A stretch of 6,978 nt of DNA, taken from positions 1 to 6,978 of the forward strand of contig JAUWJE010000099.1 of NCBI GenBank assembly GCA_030607835.1, written 5' to 3'. Shown piece by piece: positions 1 to 6,564 of this stretch. The stretch is from Candidatus Fermentibacterota bacterium. GTDB taxonomy: Bacteria; Fermentibacterota; Fermentibacteria; Fermentibacterales; JCC-6. The translations under genes were made by a program, and so were the position numbers. Below the pieces are notes generated by a model. The model ran no database searches and was not told the origin of the DNA. It worked only from the letters and a program-made list of their open reading frames with translations. Each line of letters opens with the position of its first letter. The first letter of the stretch is position 1.

Positions 1-1
1 A

Positions 2-802
2 ATGCTTGGAGGACGGATTTCGGAATGGAATGGCAATTTCCGTGCCGGTTCTGATCTGACGGTAGTTGAAGCGGATGAATACGATAGAGCTTTCCTTCGT
101 CTTCGCCCCATTTCTGCCGCAGTTACATCTTTTGCCATTGAACATCTCGAATGCTACGGCACTCCTGAAGCTCTTTCTGTCGCCTTTGGAATTTTTCTTG
201 AAATGACCCGTCCCGGCGGAACAGTAATTGTTCCTTATAAGCACAGAGATCTTGCCATGTGGGCTGAGAGGATTGGGCGACGGAAAATCACAACAGGGGC
301 TTCGGGTGATATTTTCTGCAAACTCGCACGAGTTGATCAATGGGAACAGGAATATCAGATAGGCGACATCACCGGAATACTCCCACTTCCAGGCGAGTAT
401 AATCTCCGCAACGCGGAAACAGCTATTGCTCTTGCATCCACCGTTGGAGTGGACTTTGCTGATTCTATCAGGGCTCTCAGGAATTTCCCTGGCGTATCAA
501 GGCGAATGGAGAACATTGGAGAATTCGGATCAGCGATTGTACTTTCTGATTACGCACATCATCAGGATGAGATAAGCGCAGCTCTTCAGGGAGTATCTCA
601 GGTTTCAAATGGAAGAATCTGTGTTGTGTTTCAACCTCATCTCTATTCAAGAACTGCTTCGCATGCCGAAGAGATAGGACAAGCTCTCTCATCAGCTGAC
701 TGGAATCTGATACTCCCGATTTATCCTGCGCGAGAGAAACCGATTGAAGGTGTAGACAGTTCCCTCATAGTTGACGCTGTTAGAAGAGCTGGTGGAACCT
801 GA
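2..802 (+). CDS. murC: UDP-N-acetylmuramate--L-alanine ligase (MurC), 5'-partial, interrupted by an in-frame TGA
   Basis: Cytoplasmic Mur ligase that joins L-Ala to UDP-MurNAc using ATP, the first peptide step of peptidoglycan precursor synthesis. The visible part starts in the central domain. It shows the EADEYDRAFL motif, an SFAIEHLECYGT stretch matching the usual 'nid.DH.d.yg' region, the DYAHH motif (residues 183-187 counted from base 2) and FQPHLYSRT just after. Together these are diagnostic for MurC rather than MurD/E/F. The N-terminal Rossmann domain and the GKT ATP loop (roughly 120-130 residues) lie before the window, so the ATG at base 2 is internal and not the true start. The frame stops at TGA 800-802, but the same frame continues open to 923-925 and still encodes MurC-like sequence, so the gene appears to be broken by one codon. 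First visible gene of the murC-ftsQ-ftsA-ftsZ operon. Family assignment is firm; whether the protein is full length is not. Confidence 0.92.
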   Translation: MLGGRISEWNGNFRAGSDLTVVEADEYDRAFLRLRPISAAVTSFAIEHLECYGTPEALSVAFGIFLEMTRPGGTVIVPYKHRDLAMWAERIGRRKITTGASGDIFCKLARVDQWEQEYQIGDITGILPLPGEYNLRNAETAIALASTVGVDFADSIRALRNFPGVSRRMENIGEFGSAIVLSDYAHHQDEISAALQGVSQVSNGRICVVFQPHLYSRTASHAEEIGQALSSADWNLILPIYPAREKPIEGVDSSLIVDAVRRAGGT

Positions 803-925
803 AATGAATGCCTCCAGGAAGAACTGAGCAACACTCTTTCAAGTTTGCAGGCTGATGTGATCGTTTTCATGGGTGCTGGAAGTGTGGATCAATACGCGAG
901 AAGAATCGTCAGAGGTGGGGAATGA
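803..925 (+). other. murC: Continuation of the murC frame beyond the in-frame TGA (C-terminal tail)
   Basis: Directly after TGA 800-802 the same frame runs open for 40 codons to TGA 923-925. It encodes a tail ending ADVIVFMGAGSVDQYARRIVRGGE. The VIVFMGAGS piece matches the conserved 'Dvvl.mGAGdi' strand and turn near the end of MurC ligase domain 3. The final TGA overlaps the ftsQ ATG (922-924) as ATGA, the arrangement expected of a coupled operon. The open frame, family motif and operon overlap all say that this is the true C-terminus of MurC. No start codon with a ribosome binding site was seen that would make it a separate gene. Confidence 0.8.
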
Positions 926-1638
926 TCATCCATCGAAGAAAAATCATCTGGATACTTCTCTTATCCGGTATTGTCGCATTCGCGCTAGCGATGGCTTACA
1001 GATGGTTTGAAAGGGGAGGAGCATTCGACCTTGATCTAGTGCGCGTGCGGGGAATACGACAAGCTGATTCAGCTGCAGTATGCCTTGCTGTTGAACCTCT
1101 GTTCGGCACATCCATATGGCAGATTGATCTTGAGGAGGTTCAGGATCGTCTGGAGGATATTCCGGGAATTGATGCTGCTGCAGTCAGCCGGGAACTATTT
1201 AGAGGGATTATTCTGCAGATTGAACTGGCTGAACCCATATTCGCTATCAGCGATTCCACAGGTACGGCAGCGATCTCATTATCTGGAGAGCGTCTTCCCA
1301 CTAATTTCCTGACGGATACCATTCCTGTTGTTGATGCTCCCGGGAATATGAGCATTTCAGTATCCGCAAGTCTTGCGGAATGGTTCGATACTATAGAATT
1401 TGAATATGACAGTCTTGTGTTTCGGTATTCTGGCAAAGGTTTATCAGTTTTCAAAAGCGACTGCTGTGAGGTTATCCTGGGAATTGACAATCTGACCGGG
1501 AGATGGAGGGACTATTGTCATCTTGAAGCCTCTATATCTGATCTTGGTTACTGGGAGCAGGTTGATATGAGATACTTTGATCAAGCAATTCTAAGAAGAA
1601 ATACACAAGAAAGTACAGACTCCGGAGAAGAATCATGA
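922..1638 (+). CDS. ftsQ: Cell division protein FtsQ (POTRA domain)
   Basis: Bitopic inner-membrane division protein that connects the Z-ring to the periplasmic septal wall machinery (FtsB/FtsL in known systems). The 238-residue product has a short basic N-terminus (MIIHRRK), one transmembrane segment at about residues 8-26, and a POTRA-like region at about 35-109 with the pattern 'v.V.Gi......v.......g..iw.id...v...l..ipgI..A.VsR.lp..i.i.i.E..p'. The C-terminal half is poorly conserved, as is normal for FtsQ. The start is supported by the ATGA overlap with the end of the murC frame and by a purine-rich GAGGTGGGG just upstream. The end overlaps ftsA as ATGA (1635-1638), so translation of the two is probably coupled. 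Its position between murC and ftsA is classic. The sequence match is weak in detail, so the call relies on topology, POTRA pattern and context. Confidence 0.9.
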   Translation: MIIHRRKIIWILLLSGIVAFALAMAYRWFERGGAFDLDLVRVRGIRQADSAAVCLAVEPLFGTSIWQIDLEEVQDRLEDIPGIDAAAVSRELFRGIILQIELAEPIFAISDSTGTAAISLSGERLPTNFLTDTIPVVDAPGNMSISVSASLAEWFDTIEFEYDSLVFRYSGKGLSVFKSDCCEVILGIDNLTGRWRDYCHLEASISDLGYWEQVDMRYFDQAILRRNTQESTDSGEES

Positions 1639-2879
1639 GTCAAAATGTGCTTGCAGGGCTGGATATTGGAAGTGATAGAGCAACATGCATTGTTGCTGAA
1701 GTCGATGATCAGGGAATTCTTCACATCACCGGTGCAGGTCAGGCGCAGACCGGAGATAGTGTCCGCTCAGGGATGATAGTGGATCTTCAGGGTGCAGCTG
1801 ATGCAGCCTCAATTGCCATGGAAGAAGCTGAATCGCTTTCCGGATGGGAGATATCAGAGACTGCTGTGTCGATCAGTGGTACTCATGTCAGAGGGCTGCA
1901 CGGCAGGGGAACAGTGAATGTCGAAAGAGAAGGAGATCTCAGCTCCGGTGAAATAACCTGGACGGACATTGAAGATGCTCTGGAAACTGCACAACTGATT
2001 AAACTTCCGCGCGAATCGGTTATACTCCGAACTGTGAAGTGCGGATATTCAATTGATAAATTTGACAGATTGACAAAAGCGCCCGTTGGCCTTCGCGCAG
2101 ATAGGCTTACAGCCGATATCTACATGGTCACTGCAGACAGATCAGCAATTCAGAATATTGAGCAGGTCATACAAAACACCGGTCGCAAAATCAGCAGCAT
2201 CTTTCCTGCTGCATCAGCCGGAGCCAGAGCAGTGCTTACGAGAGATGAAATGGAAATCGGTGTGGCTTTTGCTGATATTGGAGCCAGTACTACGGATATT
2301 GCCGTATTCTATTCCGGCACACTTGCTTATCTTACGGTCATTCCCACCGGTGGTGAAGTGATAACCAGAGATCTTCAGCAATTACGCATTCCGCACTCGG
2401 AGGCTGAAAGGTTGAAGAAGGAATATGCAAATGTTTCCGGTAATGAAAAACATGGAGAGAGCAGCATAACTGCCAGTACTTTCGGCGGGAGAAACTCCAT
2501 ATCCATATCATCCGAGATGATCTCGGGAATTGCTTCCAGAAGAATTCATGAATTGATGGAAGAAATTATGAATGAAATCAACAGGGCTGGAATACAGCAA
2601 ACTGATCTCCCTGCTGGAATTGTACTGACGGGTGGAACATCACACCTTATGGGGATAACCAGGGCAGCTTCGAGAATAACAGGGCTTCCCGCAGAGATTG
2701 GAACATCTATAGGTCTGAATATGGCTTCACCTCTTGCCGAAACACCCGAATTCGCTGCCGCGGTCGGCTTGGTTCTTTTATCTCGAGAAGAGAAGAGTGA
2801 ATATGAGGGTAGGAAATGGTCAAATCCTCTTGAAAATACAATTATTCGCATAAAAGGGTTATTCAATAGATTAAGATAA
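1635..2879 (+). CDS. ftsA: Cell division protein FtsA
   Basis: Actin-family ATPase that polymerises at midcell, tethers FtsZ to the membrane and recruits later division proteins. The 414-residue length matches the family (about 400-420). Phosphate-1 motif GLDIGSDRATCIV lies near residues 8-20. The FtsA-specific 1C subdomain follows at roughly 80-165, phosphate-2 motif ADIGASTTDIAVF starts at residue 213, and adenosine motif VLTGGTSHLMG is at 330-340. The last 14 residues (NTIIRIKGLFNRLR) form a basic amphipathic helix, the expected membrane-targeting sequence. The start is supported by the ATGA overlap with ftsQ and a GGAG at 1624-1627. Phosphate-2 has GAST where many relatives have GGGT; this is a mild variation within the actin/Hsp70 fold. 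Lies directly before ftsZ, its binding partner. Confidence 0.97.
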   Translation: MSQNVLAGLDIGSDRATCIVAEVDDQGILHITGAGQAQTGDSVRSGMIVDLQGAADAASIAMEEAESLSGWEISETAVSISGTHVRGLHGRGTVNVEREGDLSSGEITWTDIEDALETAQLIKLPRESVILRTVKCGYSIDKFDRLTKAPVGLRADRLTADIYMVTADRSAIQNIEQVIQNTGRKISSIFPAASAGARAVLTRDEMEIGVAFADIGASTTDIAVFYSGTLAYLTVIPTGGEVITRDLQQLRIPHSEAERLKKEYANVSGNEKHGESSITASTFGGRNSISISSEMISGIASRRIHELMEEIMNEINRAGIQQTDLPAGIVLTGGTSHLMGITRAASRITGLPAEIGTSIGLNMASPLAETPEFAAAVGLVLLSREEKSEYEGRKWSNPLENTIIRIKGLFNRLR

Positions 2880-2887
2880 TAAACATT

Positions 2888-2894
2888 AAGGAGG
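2888..2894 (+). promoter_or_regulatory. Shine-Dalgarno of ftsZ
   Basis: AAGGAGG is the strongest ribosome binding site in the window. It lies only 1 base before the ATG at 2896 and 4 bases before the adjacent ATG at 2899. The second Met codon is therefore the more natural start on spacing. The product would differ by one residue. Confidence 0.8.
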
Positions 2895-2895
2895 A

Positions 2896-4053
2896 ATGAT
2901 GATACCTCAGGAGCAAGGACCTCGACTTCAGATTGTTGATGTGACCGAGGAGTATCGCGGGAAACCCAAAATAACAGTTGCTGGAATTGGAGGGTGTGGC
3001 TGCAATGCAATTGATCGCATGCTGAGTAGTGACATAGTCGGCGTCGAGTATATAGCCATGAATACAGATCTACAGGCTCTTCACACTTGTAAGGCTGATC
3101 TGACAGTGCAGCTGGGGCTCAAGCTGACCGGTGGTCTCGGTGCTGGAGGAAACTGTGAAACTGGAGAGAGCTCTGCAGAAGAGAGCAGAAATGAAATTGA
3201 AGAAAACCTTCAGGACAGCAGCATGGTTTTCATTGCAGCCGGAATGGGCGGGGGAACAGGTACCGGAGCTGCTCCGGTCGTAGCCCGAATTGCCAGAGAA
3301 CTCGGTGCAATAACTGTTGCAGTGGTAACAAGACCATTCGAAATTGAGGGTTCTGTCAAAAAGCTCAGGGCTGAACAGGGAATATCCGCGCTCAAGAAAG
3401 AAGTCGATACTCTCATTGTAATTCCAAATGACAGTCTGCTCCGTGAAGCAGGCGAAGACGAGACACTGATTGATGCGCTTGAAAGAGGTAATAAAACCCT
3501 GAAAGATGCTGTTGAGGGAATTGCTAACATCATCCTATCACCCGGGCTAATGAATCTTGACTTCCAGGATATCAAGAAAGTGATAACAACCGGTGGTGGA
3601 GCCATGATGGGCACAGGATGCTGCAACGGAGAGCACAGAGCATCTGAAGCCGCTAGAAGAGCAATTTCAGATCCATTGCTTGAGAATGTTTCAATTGAGG
3701 GAGCTAAGTCACTTCTCGTGAGTGTGCAAGCCTCTTCAAGCATGAAGTTCACGGAATTCCATGAAGCAGTAGAGATAGTAACAAAAGCTGTTGGACCCCA
3801 GGCGGATGTGTCTCTTGGAACTAGCACAATCGAAGAGATGGAGGATAGGCTCAAGGTTACAGTAATTGCAACCGGATTCGGAGAAATGGAAGATAATGAG
3901 ATAGAAGAAATGGATCTCAGATTACCTGAAAGACTTCAGGTAAATGCAGCGTCAGGATCCAGTGAGCATAGCTCAATTCCGTTTACTCTTGGAGCAGTCA
4001 GAACCAGCCACAAAGAGGACAGGAAGAAACATCCACCATTTCTCAGACGCTAG
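2896..4053 (+). CDS. ftsZ: Cell division protein FtsZ
   Basis: Tubulin-like GTPase that polymerises into the cytoplasmic Z-ring. Motifs in order (numbered from 2896): T1 loop GIGGCGCNAI near 30-39, NTDLQAL at 57-62, T3 loop GGLGAGGN at 79-86, the tubulin signature GGGTGTG at 118-124, T5/T6 region with TRPFEIEG, and the T7 synergy loop N220-L-D222-F-Q-D225 that supplies the catalytic acidic residues. A variable linker of about 50 residues leads to the C-terminal peptide KHPPFLRR (378-385). This is a version of the conserved 'D.P.FLR' tail that binds FtsA and other partners, here without the usual acidic residue. The 385-residue length is typical. The second ATG (2899) may be the true start. 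The protein carries six cysteines (34, 36, 65, 87, 242, 243), several in nucleotide-binding loops. Last gene of the division operon. Confidence 0.98.
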   Translation: MMIPQEQGPRLQIVDVTEEYRGKPKITVAGIGGCGCNAIDRMLSSDIVGVEYIAMNTDLQALHTCKADLTVQLGLKLTGGLGAGGNCETGESSAEESRNEIEENLQDSSMVFIAAGMGGGTGTGAAPVVARIARELGAITVAVVTRPFEIEGSVKKLRAEQGISALKKEVDTLIVIPNDSLLREAGEDETLIDALERGNKTLKDAVEGIANIILSPGLMNLDFQDIKKVITTGGGAMMGTGCCNGEHRASEAARRAISDPLLENVSIEGAKSLLVSVQASSSMKFTEFHEAVEIVTKAVGPQADVSLGTSTIEEMEDRLKVTVIATGFGEMEDNEIEEMDLRLPERLQVNAASGSSEHSSIPFTLGAVRTSHKEDRKKHPPFLRR

Positions 4054-4057
4054 CGCA

Positions 4058-4075
4058 TATGGTTTGCTAACCATA
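4058..4075. repeat. Short inverted repeat after ftsZ
   Basis: TATGGTT and AACCATA form a perfect 7-bp stem around a TGCT loop, five bases after the ftsZ stop codon. No T-run follows on either strand, so a standard intrinsic terminator is doubtful. It could be a weak RNA hairpin protecting the ftsZ mRNA end, or a protein-binding palindrome. The sequence shows the symmetry only; function is not visible. Confidence 0.4.
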
Positions 4076-4134
4076 ATATACGTGATAACAACGATATAAC
4101 CTATTTATCTAGCTATATGCTATTTGTTTCCCTA

Positions 4135-4165
4135 TATTACCCTCATCCATGAATGGAGGGTAATA
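4135..4165 (+). promoter_or_regulatory. Perfect 10-bp hairpin that sequesters the ribosome binding site of the radical SAM gene
   Basis: TATTACCCTC (4135-4144) and GAGGGTAATA (4156-4165) are exact reverse complements separated by an 11-base loop. The right arm contains most of the GGAGGG Shine-Dalgarno (4155-4160) of the gene starting at 4169. In the folded RNA the ribosome binding site would be paired throughout and the start codon would sit 3 bases beyond the stem. This geometry suits translational control by temperature, ligand, protein or an antisense partner. As DNA it could instead be an operator. The pairing is seen directly; a regulatory role is inferred. Confidence 0.6.
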
Positions 4166-4168
4166 CAT

Positions 4169-5827
4169 ATGAGCCGAAAACCTGCAGCCGAGCACTACGA
4201 AGAGAATCGACGCAGGATACTTGAGAAAGAAACATGTCGTCAGTCTGTATCAGAGCATGGAATATTTGAAATAATACTCGCTTCTCCGAGGGAATACAGT
4301 TATGCAATGTCCTCTCTTGGTTTTCAGAGTGTGTATCAGCAACTGGTTTCCTGGCCGGAAACCTGTTGTGAGAGATCATATTTTCCAACTCTTGATGAAT
4401 ATCACTGGAGAAGCCGATATAATCACCCCGCGATAACACTCGAAACCGGAAAATCAATAAAGAAATGCGATCTGCTGGTTTTCACTCCTTCAGAAGAAGC
4501 TGACTATATCAGAATTTTGCAGATGATGAGTCTTGCAGGCATTGAACTCAGATCTGAGAACAGAACTGATAAGTGGCCGCTTGTAATCGCAAGCGGGATT
4601 TCCGTCACCGCGAATCCCATGCCCCTTTCACTATTCATGGATGCTTTCGTCATTGGAGAAACCGAACCTTCGCTGGGACCGGTCCTGGATACGATTAAGA
4701 GTCTTGGCGCACAGGGAGCCTCAAAGAGAAAACTGCTAAGAAGGCTTGCAACATTACCTGGAATGTATATTCCATCAGTTCATGAAATTCCCGGCAAGGT
4801 AAATTCGATCATGCGTCAGTGGGCTGGATCTGAAGGAATGGGCTCAATATCCTGTATAACATCTTCTGAATCTGCACGTGGTGAGACAATTATGCTGGAA
4901 ATATCGCGCGGATGTCCTTATAATTGTAAATTCTGTCAGTTAGGCTATGTCAGTCTGCCATACAGGGAATGCAAGCTGGAGGATATCGAGGAATCAATCA
5001 GAAACCTTCCGGATACCGAAAAATTAACCATTCTTGGAAGTTCACTCGGATCTCATCCTGATCTGCAGAAGATGATAAAGACAGGGGAGAAGAAATATTC
5101 AGCTGTGCTGCTTAATTCCAATGGAACTGAGGAACTGAGTAGGTGTTTTTCTCAAAGGGCATTTATCCTCTCACCCGAGGCTGGTACAGATTCTCTGAGA
5201 AAAGTTATTGGCAAGAAACTCAGCAACAGTCAGATGTTCGAGTCTATAGAGCAGAATTCTGATAAAAAGGTGAAAAGCGTCATAATCTATTTCATGATAG
5301 GACTTCCATTCGAGATTGATAGTGACCGAAAGGGTATTCTGGATTTCGTTTCAGAAGTCAGAAAAAGGACGTCTCTGCCAATATATGTCAGCGTAAATCC
5401 ATTTATTCCGAAACCCTGGACTGCCTTCCAGTGGTCCGCAATGGCAAATCCTACGGATCTCAGGGAGTGGATCAAGGAACTGGAAACCGGATTTAAGCGC
5501 CTTAAGAAGGTTTCTATTGAATATGAAGAACCTAGAGAAGCTCATGTCAGGGCACTGCTCGCCAGAGGAGATCACAGAACCAGTTATGCACTGGAAGAGA
5601 AACTATCCGGAGTAGGTTGGAACACCGCATTCAAACGAGCAGATATCAGTATCAGATGGGTACTTGAAGAGCTTGATACTGAGATCCCATTCGAGTGGGA
5701 TTTCCTTAACATGGGATTTGGTCATACAAGGCTGGCCAGGGAATATCATTCGTCATTCACAGCGCATCAGAATCGTATAAAAACTTTTGAGAAAGATGCT
5801 GAGAACACTGAGATTGAAAATCAATAA
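4169..5827 (+). CDS. Radical SAM protein with N-terminal B12-binding-like domain (COG1032/TIGR03960-like)
   Basis: Predicted iron-sulfur enzyme that cleaves S-adenosylmethionine to start radical chemistry; the substrate is unknown. The 552-residue product has an N-terminal cobalamin-binding-like domain at about 25-200. It contains YAMSSLGFQSVYQQL, a match to the 'GmshlGlqilY..ln' segment of the TIGR03960 family, followed by ERSYFP and LVIASGISVTANPMPLSLFMDAFVIGETE. The radical SAM core spans about 240-450, with the cluster motif C249-x3-C253-x2-C256, SPEAGTDSLR (335-344) and the glycine/proline motif MIGLP (376-380). No His of the classical B12-binding DxHxxG type was seen, so cobalamin use is uncertain. 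I chose the ATG at 4169 because GGAGGG lies 8 bases upstream; the frame extends upstream only to a TTG near 4124 with no ribosome binding site. It lies 115 bases after ftsZ with its own leader, and its partner TIGR03936-type gene is not in the window. Confidence 0.88.
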   Translation: MSRKPAAEHYEENRRRILEKETCRQSVSEHGIFEIILASPREYSYAMSSLGFQSVYQQLVSWPETCCERSYFPTLDEYHWRSRYNHPAITLETGKSIKKCDLLVFTPSEEADYIRILQMMSLAGIELRSENRTDKWPLVIASGISVTANPMPLSLFMDAFVIGETEPSLGPVLDTIKSLGAQGASKRKLLRRLATLPGMYIPSVHEIPGKVNSIMRQWAGSEGMGSISCITSSESARGETIMLEISRGCPYNCKFCQLGYVSLPYRECKLEDIEESIRNLPDTEKLTILGSSLGSHPDLQKMIKTGEKKYSAVLLNSNGTEELSRCFSQRAFILSPEAGTDSLRKVIGKKLSNSQMFESIEQNSDKKVKSVIIYFMIGLPFEIDSDRKGILDFVSEVRKRTSLPIYVSVNPFIPKPWTAFQWSAMANPTDLREWIKELETGFKRLKKVSIEYEEPREAHVRALLARGDHRTSYALEEKLSGVGWNTAFKRADISIRWVLEELDTEIPFEWDFLNMGFGHTRLAREYHSSFTAHQNRIKTFEKDAENTEIENQ

Positions 5828-5843
5828 TTCTGATCAATGAAGA

Positions 5844-5869
5844 AAGCGGGAATCGCATGATTCCCGCTT
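5844..5869. terminator. Bidirectional hairpin terminator between the radical SAM gene and rpmB
   Basis: AAGCGGGAATC (5844-5854) and GATTCCCGCTT (5859-5869) form a perfect 11-bp stem with a GCAT loop, placed between two convergent genes. On the - strand the stem is followed by TTCTTCATT, so it most likely ends rpmB transcription. On the + strand the following CAATAAGATT is a poor U-tract, but the hairpin may still serve the radical SAM gene. Confidence 0.85.
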
Positions 5870-5889
5870 CAATAAGATTAATGCAATAA

Positions 5890-6078
5890 TCAGACCTTTT
5901 GTACTTTACCTGACTTCAGGCAAGTCGTGCAGACTTTAACATTCTTGGCTTTTCCATTCACAAGAATTCTTGCACTCTGAAGATTTGGTTTCCAAACGTG
6001 CTTTGTATGCCTGTTTGAATGACTGACACGATTCCCTACTGAAGGTCCTTTACCACAGATTTCACATTTCCAGGACAT
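5890..6078 (-). CDS. rpmB: 50S ribosomal protein L28
   Basis: Small basic protein of the large ribosomal subunit. The 62-residue product begins MSWKCEICGKGPSVGNRVSHSN, matching the L28 opening 'C.vtGk.p..Gn.vSHs..rtkr.w.PNlq'. It continues with TKHVWKPNLQSARI and ends KVCTTCLKSGKV. Two CxxC pairs (C5/C8 and C50/C53) make this the zinc-ribbon (C+) form of L28. The length is normal for this form. The start ATG (6076-6078) has GGAG at 6085-6088 on the same strand. It is a single gene facing the radical SAM gene and divergent from ssrA, and it ends at TGA just before the shared hairpin terminator. The usual partner rpmG is not adjacent. Confidence 0.96.
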   Translation of the reverse strand: MSWKCEICGKGPSVGNRVSHSNRHTKHVWKPNLQSARILVNGKAKNVKVCTTCLKSGKVQKV

Positions 6079-6168
6079 TTGTTTCTCCTAATATTAATAA
6101 TTTCATTGAGAAGCAATTCAATAACCCAATTATGTCTATTTGGCAAGTCCGGGAAGGACCAACCGGGG
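6079..6168. other. Divergent intergenic region upstream of rpmB
   Basis: AT-rich stretch with no gene. On the - strand it should hold the rpmB promoter. The best candidate there is TTGAAT (6121-6116) with TATTAA (6099-6094) at 16 bases, which would place transcription start very close to the rpmB ribosome binding site. A second candidate -35 is TTGCCA (6146-6141) with only a poor -10. Neither is convincing. Confidence 0.35.
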
Positions 6169-6196
6169 TTGACAGATGTGATAATATAGTCATAAT
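6169..6196 (+). promoter_or_regulatory. Sigma-70-type promoter of ssrA
   Basis: A perfect -35 TTGACA (6169-6174) is followed after 16 bases by CATAAT (6191-6196), a 5-of-6 match to the -10 consensus. Transcription would start near 6203, about a dozen bases before the mature tmRNA 5' end at 6216. This fits a short leader removed by RNase P. Confidence 0.75.
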
Positions 6197-6215
6197 TTGT
6201 AATAGAACGGTACGT

Positions 6216-6564
6216 GGGGGCGACAGGTCTCGACGGGCTCAGAAGAGGTTCATCGATTGCATGTCGAGGTGCCGCTACCTCGTAAAACTGGCGGATAGAT
6301 ACAACTGCCGCATAATTTACGGCACGCTGCTCCGTAAACAGGAGTAGCCGTCCCCCCCGGGATTGTCTTCCGATCGGGGGTAGGGCGTAAGAAGGAAGGC
6401 TGGCTGTGAAGCCCCGCTTTCAGACGTAAGCAGCGAGATTAAATGAAAGCTAGTCCGATAAGGCCGACCGGAGCCAAATCAGGATGAAATTAATCCGGCC
6501 TAAACATGTAGACCCGATGAATCCCTGTTCTCGGACGCGGGTTCGAATCCCGCCGCCTCCACCA
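6216..6564 (+). ncRNA. ssrA: Transfer-messenger RNA (tmRNA, one-piece)
   Basis: Rescues stalled ribosomes with SmpB by acting as tRNA-Ala and then as a short mRNA. The 5' strand GGGGGCG (6216-6222) pairs with CGCCTCC (6554-6560), including a G3:U pair, the alanyl-tRNA synthetase identity element. The 3' end is ACCA with encoded CCA. Other marks are CTCGACGGG near the 5' end, the T arm GCGGGTTCGAATCCCGC, and the GGACGCGGGTTCGAA block shared with E. coli. H2 is GGTTCATCG (6247-6255) with CGATGAATCC (6515-6524). PK1 is CGAGGT/ACCTCG (6265-6270/6277-6282) with CCGC/GCGG (6272-6275/6291-6294). H5 is GCTGCTCC/GGAGTAGC (6326-6333/6341-6348) with a TAA in its loop. The identity is firm. The tag reading frame is unusual and is described separately. 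Confidence 0.96.
6307..6337 (+). other. tmRNA tag-coding region with no canonical tag frame
   Basis: The context ATACAACT just before 6307, 12 bases after PK1, resembles the usual resume site. Reading from GCC at 6307 gives Ala-Ala and then TAA (6313-6315), a two-residue tag. Reading one base later (6308) gives PHNLRHAAP with TAA at 6335-6337 in the H5 loop, where tag stops usually sit. Reading one base earlier (6306) gives CRIIYGTLLRKQE with TAG at 6345-6347. None ends in the common Leu-Ala-Ala or Val-Ala-Ala. Which frame is used cannot be settled from the sequence. Confidence 0.5.

Noticed and set aside
797..860. Selenocysteine reading of the murC TGA
   Set aside because: No convincing SECIS-like hairpin is seen just after the TGA, and MurC is not known as a selenoprotein family.
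2546..3010. 154-residue open frame antisense to the ftsA/ftsZ junction
   Set aside because: It spans two firmly identified genes and has no supporting motif.
3210..3854. Long 214-residue open frame antisense to ftsZ
   Set aside because: Serine/alanine-rich low-complexity shadow of the conserved ftsZ coding frame, with no ribosome binding site or recognisable motif.
4076..4134. Sigma-70 promoter for the radical SAM gene in the AT-rich leader
   Set aside because: Several TATAAT-like words occur (TATAAC, TATATT), but none has a fair -35 at proper spacing, so no specific promoter can be supported.
6132..6347. 71-residue open frame on the + strand overlapping the ssrA promoter and tmRNA
   Set aside because: It lies across a strong promoter and structured tmRNA, has no ribosome binding site, and resembles no family. 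It is an accidental open frame.
6352..6358. Run of seven C in the tmRNA as a sign of a sequencing slip causing the odd tag
   Set aside because: The run lies after the tag region and within the expected PK2 stem, so an error there would not alter the tag frame.
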